64,000 nucleotides of DNA from Tuctoria greenei (taxonomy: Eukaryota > Streptophyta > Magnoliopsida > Poales > Poaceae), in contig JAYESD010000004.1 in assembly GCA_036927565.1 (NCBI GenBank), forward strand, positions 163,405,697-163,469,696. Reading direction: 5' to 3'. Shown piece after piece: positions 54,158 to 64,000 of the stretch. Both the position numbers and the translations under genes were made by a program. Each line of letters starts with the position of its first letter. Positions within the stretch are counted from its first letter, which is position 1. Below the pieces are notes generated by a model. It was given only the letters and a program-made list of their open reading frames with translations. It did not search any database and was not told where the DNA came from.

Positions 54158-55919
54158 GTAAGATGCCTAGAGGACTCACCGATTTTGTTATCATCATCTT
54201 CCTACATGATTCTTCTCGTCCTGGTCGCCATCTTGGTGGATGGCACCGCATCAACCCTGCAAGAGAATATCACAACAGTGGTCGAAGAAATAGAGGCCGA
54301 AATGGAAGACGGCATCGTAACCGCCGCTTCCGAAGGCTGGCGGTTGCTCCGACAAACTCGCCATTGACGATGCCATCCGACACTGTGCAAGTCCAACAGA
54401 GACAAATGCGTACCTTTTCTCCTTCTCCCGAGCAACCCTGGGATCCCGACACCCTTCAGAGGGGTCGTCAAGAGGGGACCGATGCCATCCACAGTACAAA
54501 TCGGGTTGCATCGACCTTCGATCCTTCATCATCGGGTTATCAGGGGGAGGAGGGAGGAGAGGAAGAAGGCAGCCGCGACATTACAGTGATCACCGATGTT
54601 GTTGCGCCGCCACCGACTCGCTGCACGACAAGGATTTGAATCGGCCCGAAAGGCGGACCTCAAGGACCCTTGGCTTCAAGGATGCCGAATCCATCGTCGA
54701 CATCGCCCTCAACAATGGAGATACAAGCTACTCCGCCGGTGCCGCCCTCCTCCATCGCCGCCCACGTCCCCCTACCGGAATCCCTTCAAGGAGGAGCCGG
54801 ACCTTCGGGATCCGACTCACCACCATCACTCACGAGTCCATGTGGCAATCGGATTCTCCGTCGTTTTGCTCACCTCGCCGCCCCAACCCGACCATACCGG
54901 AGGTCCGGATCTTGGACCTCGGCCGCCGGTTCAAACTGAGCGGTGGGGGTGGGGGGTTGAGGGGGAGCGACGTTGGAGGTGGAAGAAAGGAGCGGCGGTG
55001 GGGGTGGAATCGAGGAGGCGACGGGGTGGAACCGAGGAGGCGACGGGGGAGGAACCGAGGAGGCGACGGGGGAGCCAAGGAGGCAACGGAGGAGCCGAGG
55101 TGAATGCGGCTAGGGTTAACCCTACCACTTCACCGCTCCTCCCCTCCTTTATACCCCGCTGGCCACATGGGCCATTGGGCCGCCGAGCCGCACGCATGAA
55201 CGGCCCACAAGGCCACATGCTGCATGGGCCAGGTAGGTCCAACGGCCTATTAGTGCTATTTCTATTTTCTATTTTATATAAGTATATGCAGTTTAAATTT
55301 GAATTTAAATGTAGTTTAAATTTCTGCAAGTGTGTATGTATTGTAAAATATTTTGTAAATATAATTATGATCAATATTGATTATGACAATGTATATATTG
55401 CATTTAAATATTATTTATTTGCAATAAATTTAATATTTGGCTAATTTTCAAATTTTGGCCAAATAGATAAAATTAATACACAGATTGTCCAAAATTCATT
55501 GTTTAGGCTATTTTCATAAATTGGCCTCAACTCTGAATTTTGTTTATTCTATTTACAAATTTTACAAATTTCATCATTAAAGCTAATTTTAAAATTTTGG
55601 CTTATGATGGAAATTAAACTACACATAAAATATAATGTAAATTGACTCATTTTGATTAAGCCATTTTTCTATAATTTGGCTTAATACATTATGAATCATA
55701 TCTTAATACAACAATATGTATAATTCGTTTAATTTGGCTATTTCTTTAATCGGCCATCTTTAACATGATATATACATATATTTATTCTTCTTGTCATGCC
55801 ATTTTTCTAAATTTGGCTAGATAAAAGAGAATAAATTAAATGTGTTTTTCATTATGATTAACACACATTACAACACCACCATGATGATTTTATTAAAATA
55901 TCTGGTTTCGTATATGTAG
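54158..55919 (+). other. Putative leader intron of element E
   Basis: The donor is AACG|GTAAGATG, 54 bp after the LTR. The acceptor is CGTATATGTAG|GAATCA, six bases before the gag ATG at 55926. The 3' half (55250-55910) is strongly AT/T-rich, as in plant introns. Equivalent sites occur in D (14296 and 49320, 1,749 bp without C and its TSD) and F (62052 and 63797, 1,746 bp). Confidence 0.6.
54163..54939 (+). pseudogene. Conserved leader ORF of element E, one stop
   Basis: ATG 54163 (MPRGLTDFVIIIF) overlaps the intron donor. An Arg/His-rich segment follows, then an acidic stretch (GEEGGEEEGSRDITV). A single TGA lies at 54637-54639 (TGG in D, CGG in F), and the same frame continues with GPQGPLASR and RILRRFAHLAAPTRPYRR to 54939. 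No known domain is recognised. It shares ends and motifs with the intact copy in F (62057-62767), so it was a real coding sequence or a strongly conserved one. Confidence 0.6.
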
Positions 55920-55925
55920 GAATCA

Positions 55926-56961
55926 ATGTCTCGCGAGTTTGAAGAACTTGCTCTTGATGGTCATAATTACCCGACATGGGCTCTTGACATCAAGATTAGT
56001 TTAGCTTTCAGAGGACTCATGGCTGCTCTTACTCCTCCTGAAGAAAGACCTGCAGTATTTCTGGATACATTTAAGTACTAGGCACTATACATCATCTATA
56101 ATCATCTCTATCCTGAATTGAAATCATAATATATGATGGAAGAAGAACCTCATACCCTTTGGACAGCATTAAAAAGCCGTTATGAACAGCAAAAGGCAAT
56201 ATTATTGCCTGAGGCTAATCATAAATGGACTCAACTTCGTCTTCAAGACTTTAAGTCTATAGAAGACTCATGTTGTTCATAAGGTATGTGCAAAATTAAG
56301 GTTTTGTGAGAAAGAACCATCAGAAGAGGACAAAATAGAGAAGACTCTTCAAACTATACTCCCTTCTGATAGGGTCTTACAACATCAATATCGGGCTCGC
56401 AACTACCAACATTATGCTGACCTCAATAGAGATTTAATTCAGGCAGAGAAGCATGATGAACTTACTATTAAGAATCATCACCGTCGTGTTGGGGCTGCTC
56501 CTCTACCTGAAATTCATCATAATGAGAAGAAAGCTAATGCTTCTAAGAATACATATTCTAAGAAAAATGATAGATCTGCTAGATGCCGCCGTAATAGGCA
56601 AAAGAATAAGAAATTCTCAAAGACAATGAGAAAGGATGGTGCTTCCTTCAAAGGGAAAATAGTGCAGTGTAAGGCATGTGGCAATTACAAGCATATTGCT
56701 GATAAATGTCGCACACTTAAACACCTTGTGGCTTTATACCAGAAATCAATGGGAAAAGACAAGAAAACTCAAGGATCTGAAAATGAATATGAAACTCATT
56801 TGAGTATTCAAACAAAGCCAACATTTGAAGTCGGTTGTTCAAGCAAGGATATTGAACATCCAAGCAACAACGAGCCAACACTAAGTGTTGATGACTACAT
56901 GGACATGGACAATACTATGGTAGAATATAAATCGAACGATGTGTTCGATGATCTAATCTAA
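55926..56961 (+). pseudogene. gag: Element E gag
   Basis: It starts MSREFEELALDGHNYPTWAL. A TAG at 56079-56081 (CAG in F), a further stop near 56128 and a frame change near 56265 break the capsid part. It is open from about 56626 to the stop, with knuckle CKACGNYKHIADKC and an acidic tail ending NDVFDDLI. A 180-bp AT-rich spacer separates it from pol. Confidence 0.85.
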
Positions 56962-57142
56962 GATCGTTTGCTATAGATATTTGTAAATATTAGTCTATGT
57001 ATATAAAGTGTGTTGTAATGTATGTAATTAATTATATTGTATTAGGGTTATTCAACACTCTAAAATTTTGTGTATATGTATTTCAATGCAACTCATTATG
57101 TCATTATAATTCTTATTTATTAGATTTCACGGAAAATTTCTG

Positions 57143-60100
57143 ATGGAAGAAGAAATGTGCCTTGTGGATAGTTGCACCACAAACTCTATACTTAGGGATA
57201 CAAAATATTTTCAGGCCCTGACTAGGAGGTCAGGAAATGTTTTGACAATCGCAGGACGCGATGCGACAATAGTTGGCTATGGACAAGCCACTATTACATT
57301 CCCTAATGGGACACAAGTGATAATTGAGGATGCTTTATTGTATCCCGATTCTACATGTACTCTCATAAGTTTTAGAGATATTGGGAAAAATGGGTTACAT
57401 ATACATACCCATGAAGAAAATAAAGAAGAATTTCTTTTTATTTCAAAATCTTCCGAATATGGCCAAGAAGTTCTAGAAAAAATTCCTTCTACTCCATCTG
57501 GACTATACTTTACGTACATAAAACTCGTACCATATGTTGCATACAAGATGATTTTCCAGAATGTTGATACATTTAAGACCTGGCATTCACGCCTAGGCCA
57601 CCCCGGAATAGGGATGATGCAAAAAATTATTGGAAATTGCACCGGCCATGATTTAAAGAACACTAAATTTTCAAAATCTAATGATTTTGTGTGTACTTCA
57701 TGTGCTATGGGCAAGTTGATATTGCGACCTTCTCCGCTTAAGATCCATGCTGAACCGTTAAAATTCCTTGAAAGAATTCAAGGTGATATTTGTGGACCCA
57801 TACAACCAATGTGTGGTCCATTTAGATACTTCATGGTTTTAATCGACGCATCTACTAGATGGTCACACATGTGTTTATTATCTACACGTAACCATGCTTT
57901 CGCCAAATTTATGATACAAGTCATAAGATTGAAAGCGAATTATCCTGAATATAGGATTAAGAGTATCCATATGGACAATGCTGCTGAATTCTCATCTCGG
58001 GCTTTCAATGATTATTGTATGGCTCAAGAAATAGAAGTACAGCACTTTGTTCCATATGTTCACACACAAAATGGTTTGGAAGAATCTCTAATAAAGAGGG
58101 TTAAACTCATAGCTAGGCCATTATTACAAGGATGCAATTTACCAACATCTTGTTGGGGTCATGCAGTTTTACATGTTGTTGATCTTCTACAATTAAGATC
58201 AACTGCATACCATACCACCTCCCCTTTACAACTTGTACGTGGAGATCAACCCAATAACTCCCATCTGTGAAAATTTGGATGTGTTGTATACACACCAATT
58301 TCACAACCTAAGCAAACTTCTATAAGCCCTCACAGGAAATTAGGAATATACGTGGGATATCATTCCCCGTCTATTATTAAATACCTGGAGCCTTTAACAG
58401 AAGATTTATTCTCAGCCCGTTTTGCTGATTGTACTTTTAATGAGGATCATTTACCGGCTTTAGGGAGAGATAATAAATTTATCAATGACCGCCGACAAAT
58501 AAATTGGGATGACAAATCCATCCTAAATGTTGATCCGCGTACAAAGGAAATTGAACTTCAAGTTCAAAAAATTATAGAGTTACACCAAATTGCTAGTAAC
58601 CAGTCAGATGCATTTACTGACTATAATAATGTCACAAGGTCTTTGAATCCTGCAATAAATGCACCTTGCCGAGTTGAGGTACCAATAAAAAACACTCAAC
58701 CACCGAAAAGGGGGAGAGCAAGTAAAGGAATAGATGCTTCAAGCAAGCGTCCAAAGACTAAACCTTCATCGAGGAAAGTAAATGCAAGTAAACAAAATAT
58801 TAACATACATCAAAGGGATATTTTAAATCCTTTATCTAGCCCTCAAGTGCGCACTATAGAGCAGGCTAGACAATTGGAAAACCCTGATTCTTCTATGTTG
58901 GGAAGTCAAGAAAAATTACAGGGGATAAGAGAAATTTCCATCAATTATACTAGTTCTGGAGAATTACTTGACTGTAGTACAATGATCGTCAACTCATGCT
59001 TTTCAACCGTAATTATTGATCTTCTCCAAGATCCTGATCCTAAGACCATGGTAGAGTGTAAATAATGCTCGGACTGGATCAAATGGAAAGAAGCAATCAA
59101 GGCAGAACTTGACTCACTTAAAAAGAGAGAGGTATTCGGTAATGTAATACCTACTCCTCCTCGAACCTATCCTGTTGGGTTCAAGTGGGTTTTCGTCCAA
59201 AAATGGAATGAGAACAATGTAGTTGTGAGATACAAGGCAAGTCTAGTTGCACAAGGGTTTACGCAGAGACCCGGCATTGATTTCAATGAAACATATTCTC
59301 CTGTTATGAATGGAATAACTTTTCGATATTTGATATCTCTGGCAACATAAAAACATCTATCTTTGCAGTTGATGGATGTCATGACTGCATATTTATATGG
59401 GTCACTAGATTCAGATATTTATATAAAGGTTCCCGATGGGATACCCATACCGAATGGAAAAGTAGATCGCAACATGTTTTGTGTTAAACTTAACAAGTCT
59501 TTATATGGCTTGAAACAGTCTAGAAGGATGTGGTATAACCGACTGAAGGAGTTCCTTTTAAACAAAGCTTACTCTACTAATGATGATTGTCCTTGTGTCT
59601 TCATTCAAAGATCCTCAACTGGTTTTTGTATCATATCAGTATATGTTGATGATTTAAATATCATTGGCACTGAGAATGGCATTAAAGAGGCACAAAATCA
59701 TCTTAAAAGGGAGTTCGAGATGAATGATTTAGGTAAAACTAAATTTTGCTTGGGTTTACAACTAGAGCACCTTCATACGAGCATTCTCGTACACCAATCA
59801 GCTTATGTTCAAAAAGTATTGGAGAAATTCAATATGAACAAAGCATATCCATCTAAAACTCCTATGGTAGTAAGAGGCTTAAAAAGGGATACAGATCTGT
59901 TTCGGCCATGCCAAGAAGGAGAAGAGGTTTTGGGTTCAGAATACCCTTACCTTAGTGCCATTGGTGCACTCATGTATCTTGCAAATAACACAAGACCTGA
60001 TATTGCTTTTGCAGTAAATTTATTGGCAAGATATAGTAGCGCTCCTACCATACGACGTTGGAATGGAGTGAAAAATGCATTAAGATACCTTTCAAGGTAC

Positions 60101-60671
60101 ACAAGATCTTGGACTATTCTTTCCAAAGAAATAAGATCTAAACCCCATTGGCTATGCCGATGTAGGTTATTTAAGTGATCCCCACAATGGTAGATCACAA
60201 ACTGGTTTCGTATTTTTACATGGACAAACAGCAATTTCTTGGAAGTCATCTAAGTAGACTCTAATTGCTACGTCTTCTAATCACTCCGAAATCATAGCAT
60301 TATATGAGGCCGTACGTGAATGTGCTTGACTACGTAGAGTGATTAATCATATCCAAGTCTCAAGTGGCATTGGGCCCATTGAGTCACCAACCATTATATA
60401 TGAAAATAATGCAGCTTGTATTGCTCAGATGCAGTCAGGTTATGTGAAAACTAATGTTACTAAACACATAGCTCCTAAACTATTTTATCCACACAAACTT
60501 CAAGTGAATGGAGAAATTGATCTCCAACAAACTAAGTCATGTGATAATTTAGCAGATCTATTCACTAAGTCTCTACCATACTCCACATTTTCCAAGTGTG
60601 TTGCGGGTATAGGTATGCGTACACTTAGGGATTTGCAAGGTTTAGAGGGAGCTTCATCGAAAGCCACCTGA
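57143..60671 (+). pseudogene. pol: Element E pol: protease, integrase, RT, RNase H
   Basis: Protease begins MEEEMCLVDSCTTNSILR; the active-site DSG is DSC, which should be inactive. The first frame (57143-58270) covers GAG-pre-integrase (TWHSRLGHPGIGMM) and integrase (QGDICGP, MDNAAEF, NGLEESLIKR) and ends at TGA 58268. Later stops are TAA 59063-59065 and TAA about 59348. RT has LYGLKQSRRMWYNRL and ISVYVDDLNIIG. A frame change near 60090 precedes RNase H (ENNAACIAQMQSGY, TKSCDNLADLFTKSLPYSTF), ending at 60671. Confidence 0.92.
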
Positions 60672-60965
60672 CAAATAAGCATCAAATTGTACTATTTTTC
60701 TTATGTGAGTTTTACTTCTAAGTTTTCACACAATAAGTTTTAATGAGGCAATGACAATGCAGGATAATGTCAGTTTTCTTATTTTCCCCACAGGGGTTTT
60801 TATATGAAAACATATATGACATTTAAATGCTGTGTTTTTCTCCTATTTTAATAATATTTTTAGGAGTTTTTACACAAGCAGTCAATTATATATCTTGAAT
60901 TTTTTTCCACTGGGTTTTACGAAGATTATAGCCATTGACAAGGAGTTCAAGTGCTCAAGTGGGAG

Positions 60966-61157
60966 TGTTGCAATACAATTTTGACATGTGATCACTTGAA
61001 GGGTCATATGCAGTTGTAACTTCCACCATCTAAGAGTCATGTCTCCTCTCCAATGGACACCATCACATGTATAAATAGAAGACAAGTGAATGAATAAAAT
61101 ATAGTTGGAATCATTGTGTTCTCGTGATTATTTCTCTCTAAAACTCGATTCACAACA
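60966..61157 (+). repeat. Element E 3' LTR
   Basis: It is preceded by a polypurine tract (CAAGTGGGAG) and followed by TSD GAGAG. The stretch 60672-60965 before it is AT-rich noncoding 3' UTR typical of this copia group. Confidence 0.94.
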
Positions 61158-61162
61158 GAGAG

Positions 61163-61309
61163 ATAAGTGTAATACAAACGAAGTCTTGTGATAATTTTGC
61201 TGATTTATTTACAAAGTCATTACCACTAACCATATTTGACAAATGTGTCAAAGGCATTGGGATGAAAAGACTTAAAGACTTGCAAGGTTCAGGGGGAGAA
61301 CCTCTGTGA
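61163..61309 (+). pseudogene. Element D pol, last part (RNase H end)
   Basis: It resumes the frame broken by E at 53911. It reads TKSCDNFADLFTKSLPLTIF and KDLQGSGGEPL and stops at 61307-61309, parallel to the E pol end. The 186 bp to the 3' LTR is noncoding, with polypurine tract CCAAGGGAGAG. Confidence 0.9.
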
Positions 61310-61495
61310 AGTATACTAATTAAAGCATCACATTGTACTCTTTTTCCCTTTATGAGTTTTACGAATTTCTCATTGAAAGGTTTTTAACGAGGCAATGTGC
61401 ACACAAGTTTTATGTCTGTCTCTTGATTTTTTTCCCAAAGGGTTTTTGAAGGAGACTTATAGACATGTAATGACCATTAACTGTCCAAGGGAGAG

Positions 61496-61719
61496 TGTTA
61501 AGAAATACATAGTGTGAACAGTTAAAGCTGGTAGTTACCGGCGCCATCTCCTCCTCCTTTGGCCAGCGGTTCCATCAGCGAAGAGATGCGACAACGGCTG
61601 CGGTTCCCTCCTCGTGTCCATTAAACATGTATATAAGAAACAAAAGAGATCAATGAGAATAATAGAATTCAATTGTCTAAAACTTTTGTCTATTGTCTAC
61701 ACTACTTTTATTCATAATA
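61496..61719 (+). repeat. Element D 3' LTR
   Basis: It is 224 bp, matching 14007-14230 with about 11 differences, and is followed by TSD AAAAG (61720-61724). Confidence 0.93.
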
Positions 61720-61803
61720 AAAAGTTATCATGGTCGAGGTGAGTCCGCATAGGTAGAAGTCCAGATCAAAACTGAATTAAGTTTTACTAACATTCGATGA
61801 TGT
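61720..61803. other. Right side of the original target locus
   Basis: About 80 bp lies between D and F. It joins 14001 once D is removed. It contains CGAG|GTGAGT, a strong donor match at about 61736, then AT-rich intron-like sequence. Only a hint of a host gene. Confidence 0.4.
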
Positions 61804-61998
61804 TGTTGAGAACGATTTCTGATCAACCGAACATGAAACCGCCCGCGAATTTTCTCCACGCCGCGTCTCCTCGCCGGCAGACGTGTCTCCTCGTCGGCAG
61901 TCAACTGCCACCCATTGAACATGTATAAAAGGCAAATGAATGAATGAATAAACATAAGTTGAATCAATTCTTGTCTCTCTAAATTTCGCAATTCAACA
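61804..61998 (+). repeat. Element F 5' LTR
   Basis: TGTTGAGAACG...GCAATTCAACA, 195 bp. A TATA box ATGTATAAAAGG lies at about 61929. Only the 3' half resembles LTR E closely. The start could also be 61801. Confidence 0.8.
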
Positions 61999-62056
61999 CG
62001 TCATCAGCACTTTGTTCTACGAACAAGAGAGAAGGAAGAACGAATCCACTGGTAAG

Positions 62057-62767
62057 ATGCCTAACAATGGACTTACCGATTCTGTAATTATTGTGTTCTT
62101 CGTCGGAGATGAAGACTCTGGCCGCATACGCCACCGTCGAACTCGCCACCGTGGTGTCGGTCATCGCCTCCGTCGTAGAGGTCGTCGTCTTCGTCGAGCA
62201 GTCGCACCATCACCGAATCCACGCCGACCTCATCACCGCGTTGAGGATCGGTCTCCGACCCCTTATCCCTGCCAACCCTCGGACCTAGATGCCCATCAAT
62301 CGGGTCGTCGAGGGGGATCGGCCGCCGTCCTTGGTCAGGAAACCCCGGACCCAGTTGCGCCGATCCAAGGTCTTTTGTCATCGAGTGGACAGGGGGAGGA
62401 AGGAGGAAGAGAAGGTGAACTTACCTGCGAGATCATGGTGGATACGGCCACTGAGATGTCGTCGGTATTAAGGCTGGCCATACGGCGGACGACAAGGATC
62501 CGGGTTGGTCCAAGGGGACTTCCCCAAGGACCATTAGCCCCGAGGACAACGTCCTCTTCGATAGATCCGGCGACCCCAATCGAGGAAGAACTGACAACAG
62601 CATCGGCGACCCCTCAAGACAAAGCCGGTCCTTCGACCTCCGGTTCCCAGTCGACGCTCACAAGCCCGAGCGGCAACCGGAACCTCCGCCGGTTTGCTCA
62701 CCTCGCCGCCCCGACCCGACCATCCCGGAGGTCCGGGTATTGGGCCTCAACCGCCAGTTCTAACTGA
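62057..62767 (+). CDS. Leader ORF of element F, intact, unknown function
   Basis: A 236-codon frame from ATG 62057 (MPNNGLTDSVIIVFFV). It has a hydrophobic N-terminal patch, then an Arg/His-rich segment (RIRHRRTRHRGVGHRLRRR), an acidic region (SGQGEEGGREGE), TTRIRVGPRGLPQGPLAPR, and a C-terminus RNLRRFAHLAAPTRPSRRSG. E and D share the start, the VGP-GLP block and the RFAHLA block. I recognise no family. The ATG overlaps the putative donor GGTAAGATG, so this protein would come only from unspliced RNA. Confidence 0.6.
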   Translation: MPNNGLTDSVIIVFFVGDEDSGRIRHRRTRHRGVGHRLRRRGRRLRRAVAPSPNPRRPHHRVEDRSPTPYPCQPSDLDAHQSGRRGGSAAVLGQETPDPVAPIQGLLSSSGQGEEGGREGELTCEIMVDTATEMSSVLRLAIRRTTRIRVGPRGLPQGPLAPRTTSSSIDPATPIEEELTTASATPQDKAGPSTSGSQSTLTSPSGNRNLRRFAHLAAPTRPSRRSGYWASTASSN

Positions 62768-63803
62768 GCGGTGGGGGTGGGGTGGGGGGGGAAGGAGGTT
62801 GAGGGGGAGCGGCGTCGGAGGTGGAAGAAGAAGGAGCGGCCATGGGCGGTGGCACTGAAGCGACAGGCGGTGAGCGGAGCAACCGAGTCGGCGAGCGGAA
62901 CAACCGAGGCGGCGAACGGAGGAACCGAAGCGAGGTGTGCAGCTAGGGTTAGACCTAATCGGCCCTGACGTTTCTCAGCCCCCCTTTATTCACCGTCGGC
63001 CGGTGCATGGGCCAGGCCATGGGTCGTGCCGCCTGACCGCGAGGTCGGCTGGGCCGTGCCCTCGGTTGGCCGCACCGCCGGGCCGCACGGTCGGCTGGGC
63101 CGCATGCCCACAGTTGGGCCATCTTCAAGCCCAGTTAAATTTACCTATTTTACTATTTTCCAATTTACAGTTTAAATTTAAAATTCAAGAGTAGTTTAAA
63201 TTCCAGCAAGTGTGTATGTGTATATTGTAAATATTTGTGTAATGTAAATATTTATTATGACAATGTCTATATTGCATTTAAATATTATTTATTTGCAATA
63301 AATTCAATATTTGGCTAATTTTCAAATTTTGGCCATATTGATAAAATTATAACTTACATTGTCCAAAATTCAAATTTTAGGCCAATTTCAGAATTTGGCC
63401 TCAATATTGAATTTTGTTTATTACATTCACAAATTTCACAAATTTTCATCATTTAAAGCTAATTTTCAAATTTTGGCTTATGATGGAAATAACACTACAC
63501 ATAAAATATAAAGTAAATTGACTCATTTTGATTAAGCCATTTTTCTATAATTTGGCTTAATGCATTATGAATCATACCTTAATACAATAAAGTGTATAAT
63601 TCATTTTAATTTGGCTATTTCTTTAGTTGGCCATTTTCAACATGAAATATACATACATTAGTTCTTCTTGTCAAGCCATTTTTCTATATTTGGCTAGATA
63701 AGAAAGAATAAATTTAATGTGTTTTTCATTATGATTAACACATTACAACACCATCATGATGATTTTATTAATAAAATCTATGGTTTTCTACATGTAGGAA
63801 TCA

Positions 63804-64000
63804 ATGTCTCGCGAGTTTGAAGAACTTGCACTTGATGGTCATAATTACCCTACATGGGCTCTTGACATCAAGATAAGTTTGGCTCTCAGAGGACTCATGC
63901 CTGCTCTTACTCCTCCTGAAGAAAGACCTAGAGCATTTCTAGATACATTTAAGTATCAGGCACTATACATCATCCGTAATCATCTCCATCCTGACTTGAA
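63804..64000 (+). CDS. gag: Element F gag, N-terminal 65 codons (partial)
   Basis: MSREFEELALDGHNYPTWAL start, followed by LALRGLMPALTPPEERPR and FKYQALYIIRNHLHPDL, open to the window edge. It keeps Gln where E has a stop. UBN2-type copia capsid region. Confidence 0.88.
   Translation, partial: MSREFEELALDGHNYPTWALDIKISLALRGLMPALTPPEERPRAFLDTFKYQALYIIRNHLHPDL

Larger units (their letters stand above)
53912..61157 (+). mobile_element. Ty1/copia element E (Ale-like), nested in D
   Basis: The LTRs are 53912-54103 and 60966-61157 (192 bp each; 8 differences by eye). The TSD is GAGAG at 53907-53911 and 61158-61162. Leader ORF 54163-54939, putative leader intron 54158-55919, gag 55926-56961, pol 57143-60671. 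The total is 7,246 bp, close to D without its inserts. Several stops disable gag and pol. Confidence 0.95.
14007..61719 (+). mobile_element. Ty1/copia element D (Ale/Hopscotch-like), outermost element of the nest
   Basis: The LTRs are 14007-14230 and 61496-61719 (both 224 bp, about 11 differences by eye). The TSD is AAAAG at 14002-14006 and 61720-61724. A conserved primer-site-like CGTTATCAGC follows the 5' LTR, and a purine tract (CCAAGGGAGAG) precedes the 3' LTR. Element C (plus TSD) interrupts the leader at 14396 and element E (plus TSD) interrupts pol at 53912. Without them D is about 7,186 bp: leader of about 1.8 kb, gag 49326-50333, spacer, and pol 50517-53911 joined to 61163-61309. Many stops and frameshifts make it non-functional. 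It is the oldest copy by LTR divergence. Confidence 0.93.
61804..64000 (+). mobile_element. Ty1/copia element F (Ale-like), 5' part, cut by window edge
   Basis: The 5' LTR is 61804-61998, followed by a CGTCATCAGCAC primer-site region, leader ORF 62057-62767, putative leader intron 62052-63797 and gag from 63804. The family is the same as E. It is the only one of the three whose leader ORF and visible gag are unbroken, so it may be the youngest. The target duplication would start with GATGT at 61799-61803 but the 3' end is not in view. Confidence 0.85.

Noticed and set aside
54596..55444. 282-codon plus-strand frame in the leader of E
   Set aside because: It is out of frame with the leader ORF conserved in F and D, begins without a supported start and runs into AT-rich intron-like DNA.

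Overview
The window is grass-type (Poaceae) nuclear DNA that consists almost entirely of nested transposable elements. The evidence is the set of element families present: CACTA transposons with Transposase_24 and TNP2-type genes, a Sirevirus-like Ty1/copia element, Tat-lineage Ty3/gypsy elements with a second (archaeal-type) RNase H and antisense genes, and Ale/Hopscotch-like copia elements with roughly 200-bp LTRs. GC-rich plant-type exons with GT-AG introns fit this. The species cannot be named from the sequence. I saw no tRNA, rRNA, CRISPR array or intact host gene. Only about 300 bp looks like the original target locus (13547-13575, 13808-14006 and 61720-61803).

Layout. (1) 1-7585, minus strand: 5' two thirds of an autonomous-type CACTA element. 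Its terminus is at 7574-7585, with subterminal repeats, a GC-rich block, a broken TNP2-type transposase gene and an eight-exon Transposase_24-type gene running off the left edge. (2) 7586-12802, minus strand: leader, primer-binding site and a probable 5.1-kb LTR of a retrotransposon ('H') into which the CACTA element appears to have inserted. (3) 12803-13546: right end of a second CACTA element, apparently cut by H. (4) 13576-13807: a solo Ale-type LTR with a perfect 5-bp target-site duplication (TSD). (5) 14007-61719: Ale-like copia element 'D' (224-bp LTRs, TSD AAAAG). It contains Sirevirus 'C' (14396-47666, TSD ATCGT), which contains Tat-type gypsy 'A' (19609-40738, TSD AAGTC, minus strand), which contains its close relative 'B' (27218-35436, TSD GTCTA, minus strand). 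D also contains a second Ale-like element 'E' (53912-61157, TSD GAGAG). (6) 61804-64000: 5' LTR, leader and gag start of a third Ale-like element 'F', cut by the right edge.

Every nested boundary was located by LTR ends plus matching 5-bp TSDs, and the interrupted reading frames rejoin when the inserts are removed. The nest is four levels deep (host, D, C, A, B). By-eye LTR divergence (D about 5%, E about 4%, C about 1.5%, A about 1.2%, B about 1.8%) agrees with this order within error.

Most interesting: (a) the three Ale-like elements share a roughly 1.75-kb leader that holds a conserved open reading frame and looks like an intron, with its donor overlapping the ORF's start codon and its acceptor just before the gag ATG; (b) B is a derivative of A that lost reverse transcriptase, RNase H and integrase in one deletion but kept gag and the antisense gene; (c) A and B carry a spliced antisense gene; (d) C carries an extra 720-codon ORF with its own TATA-like site preceded by the same palindromic repeats found in its LTR.
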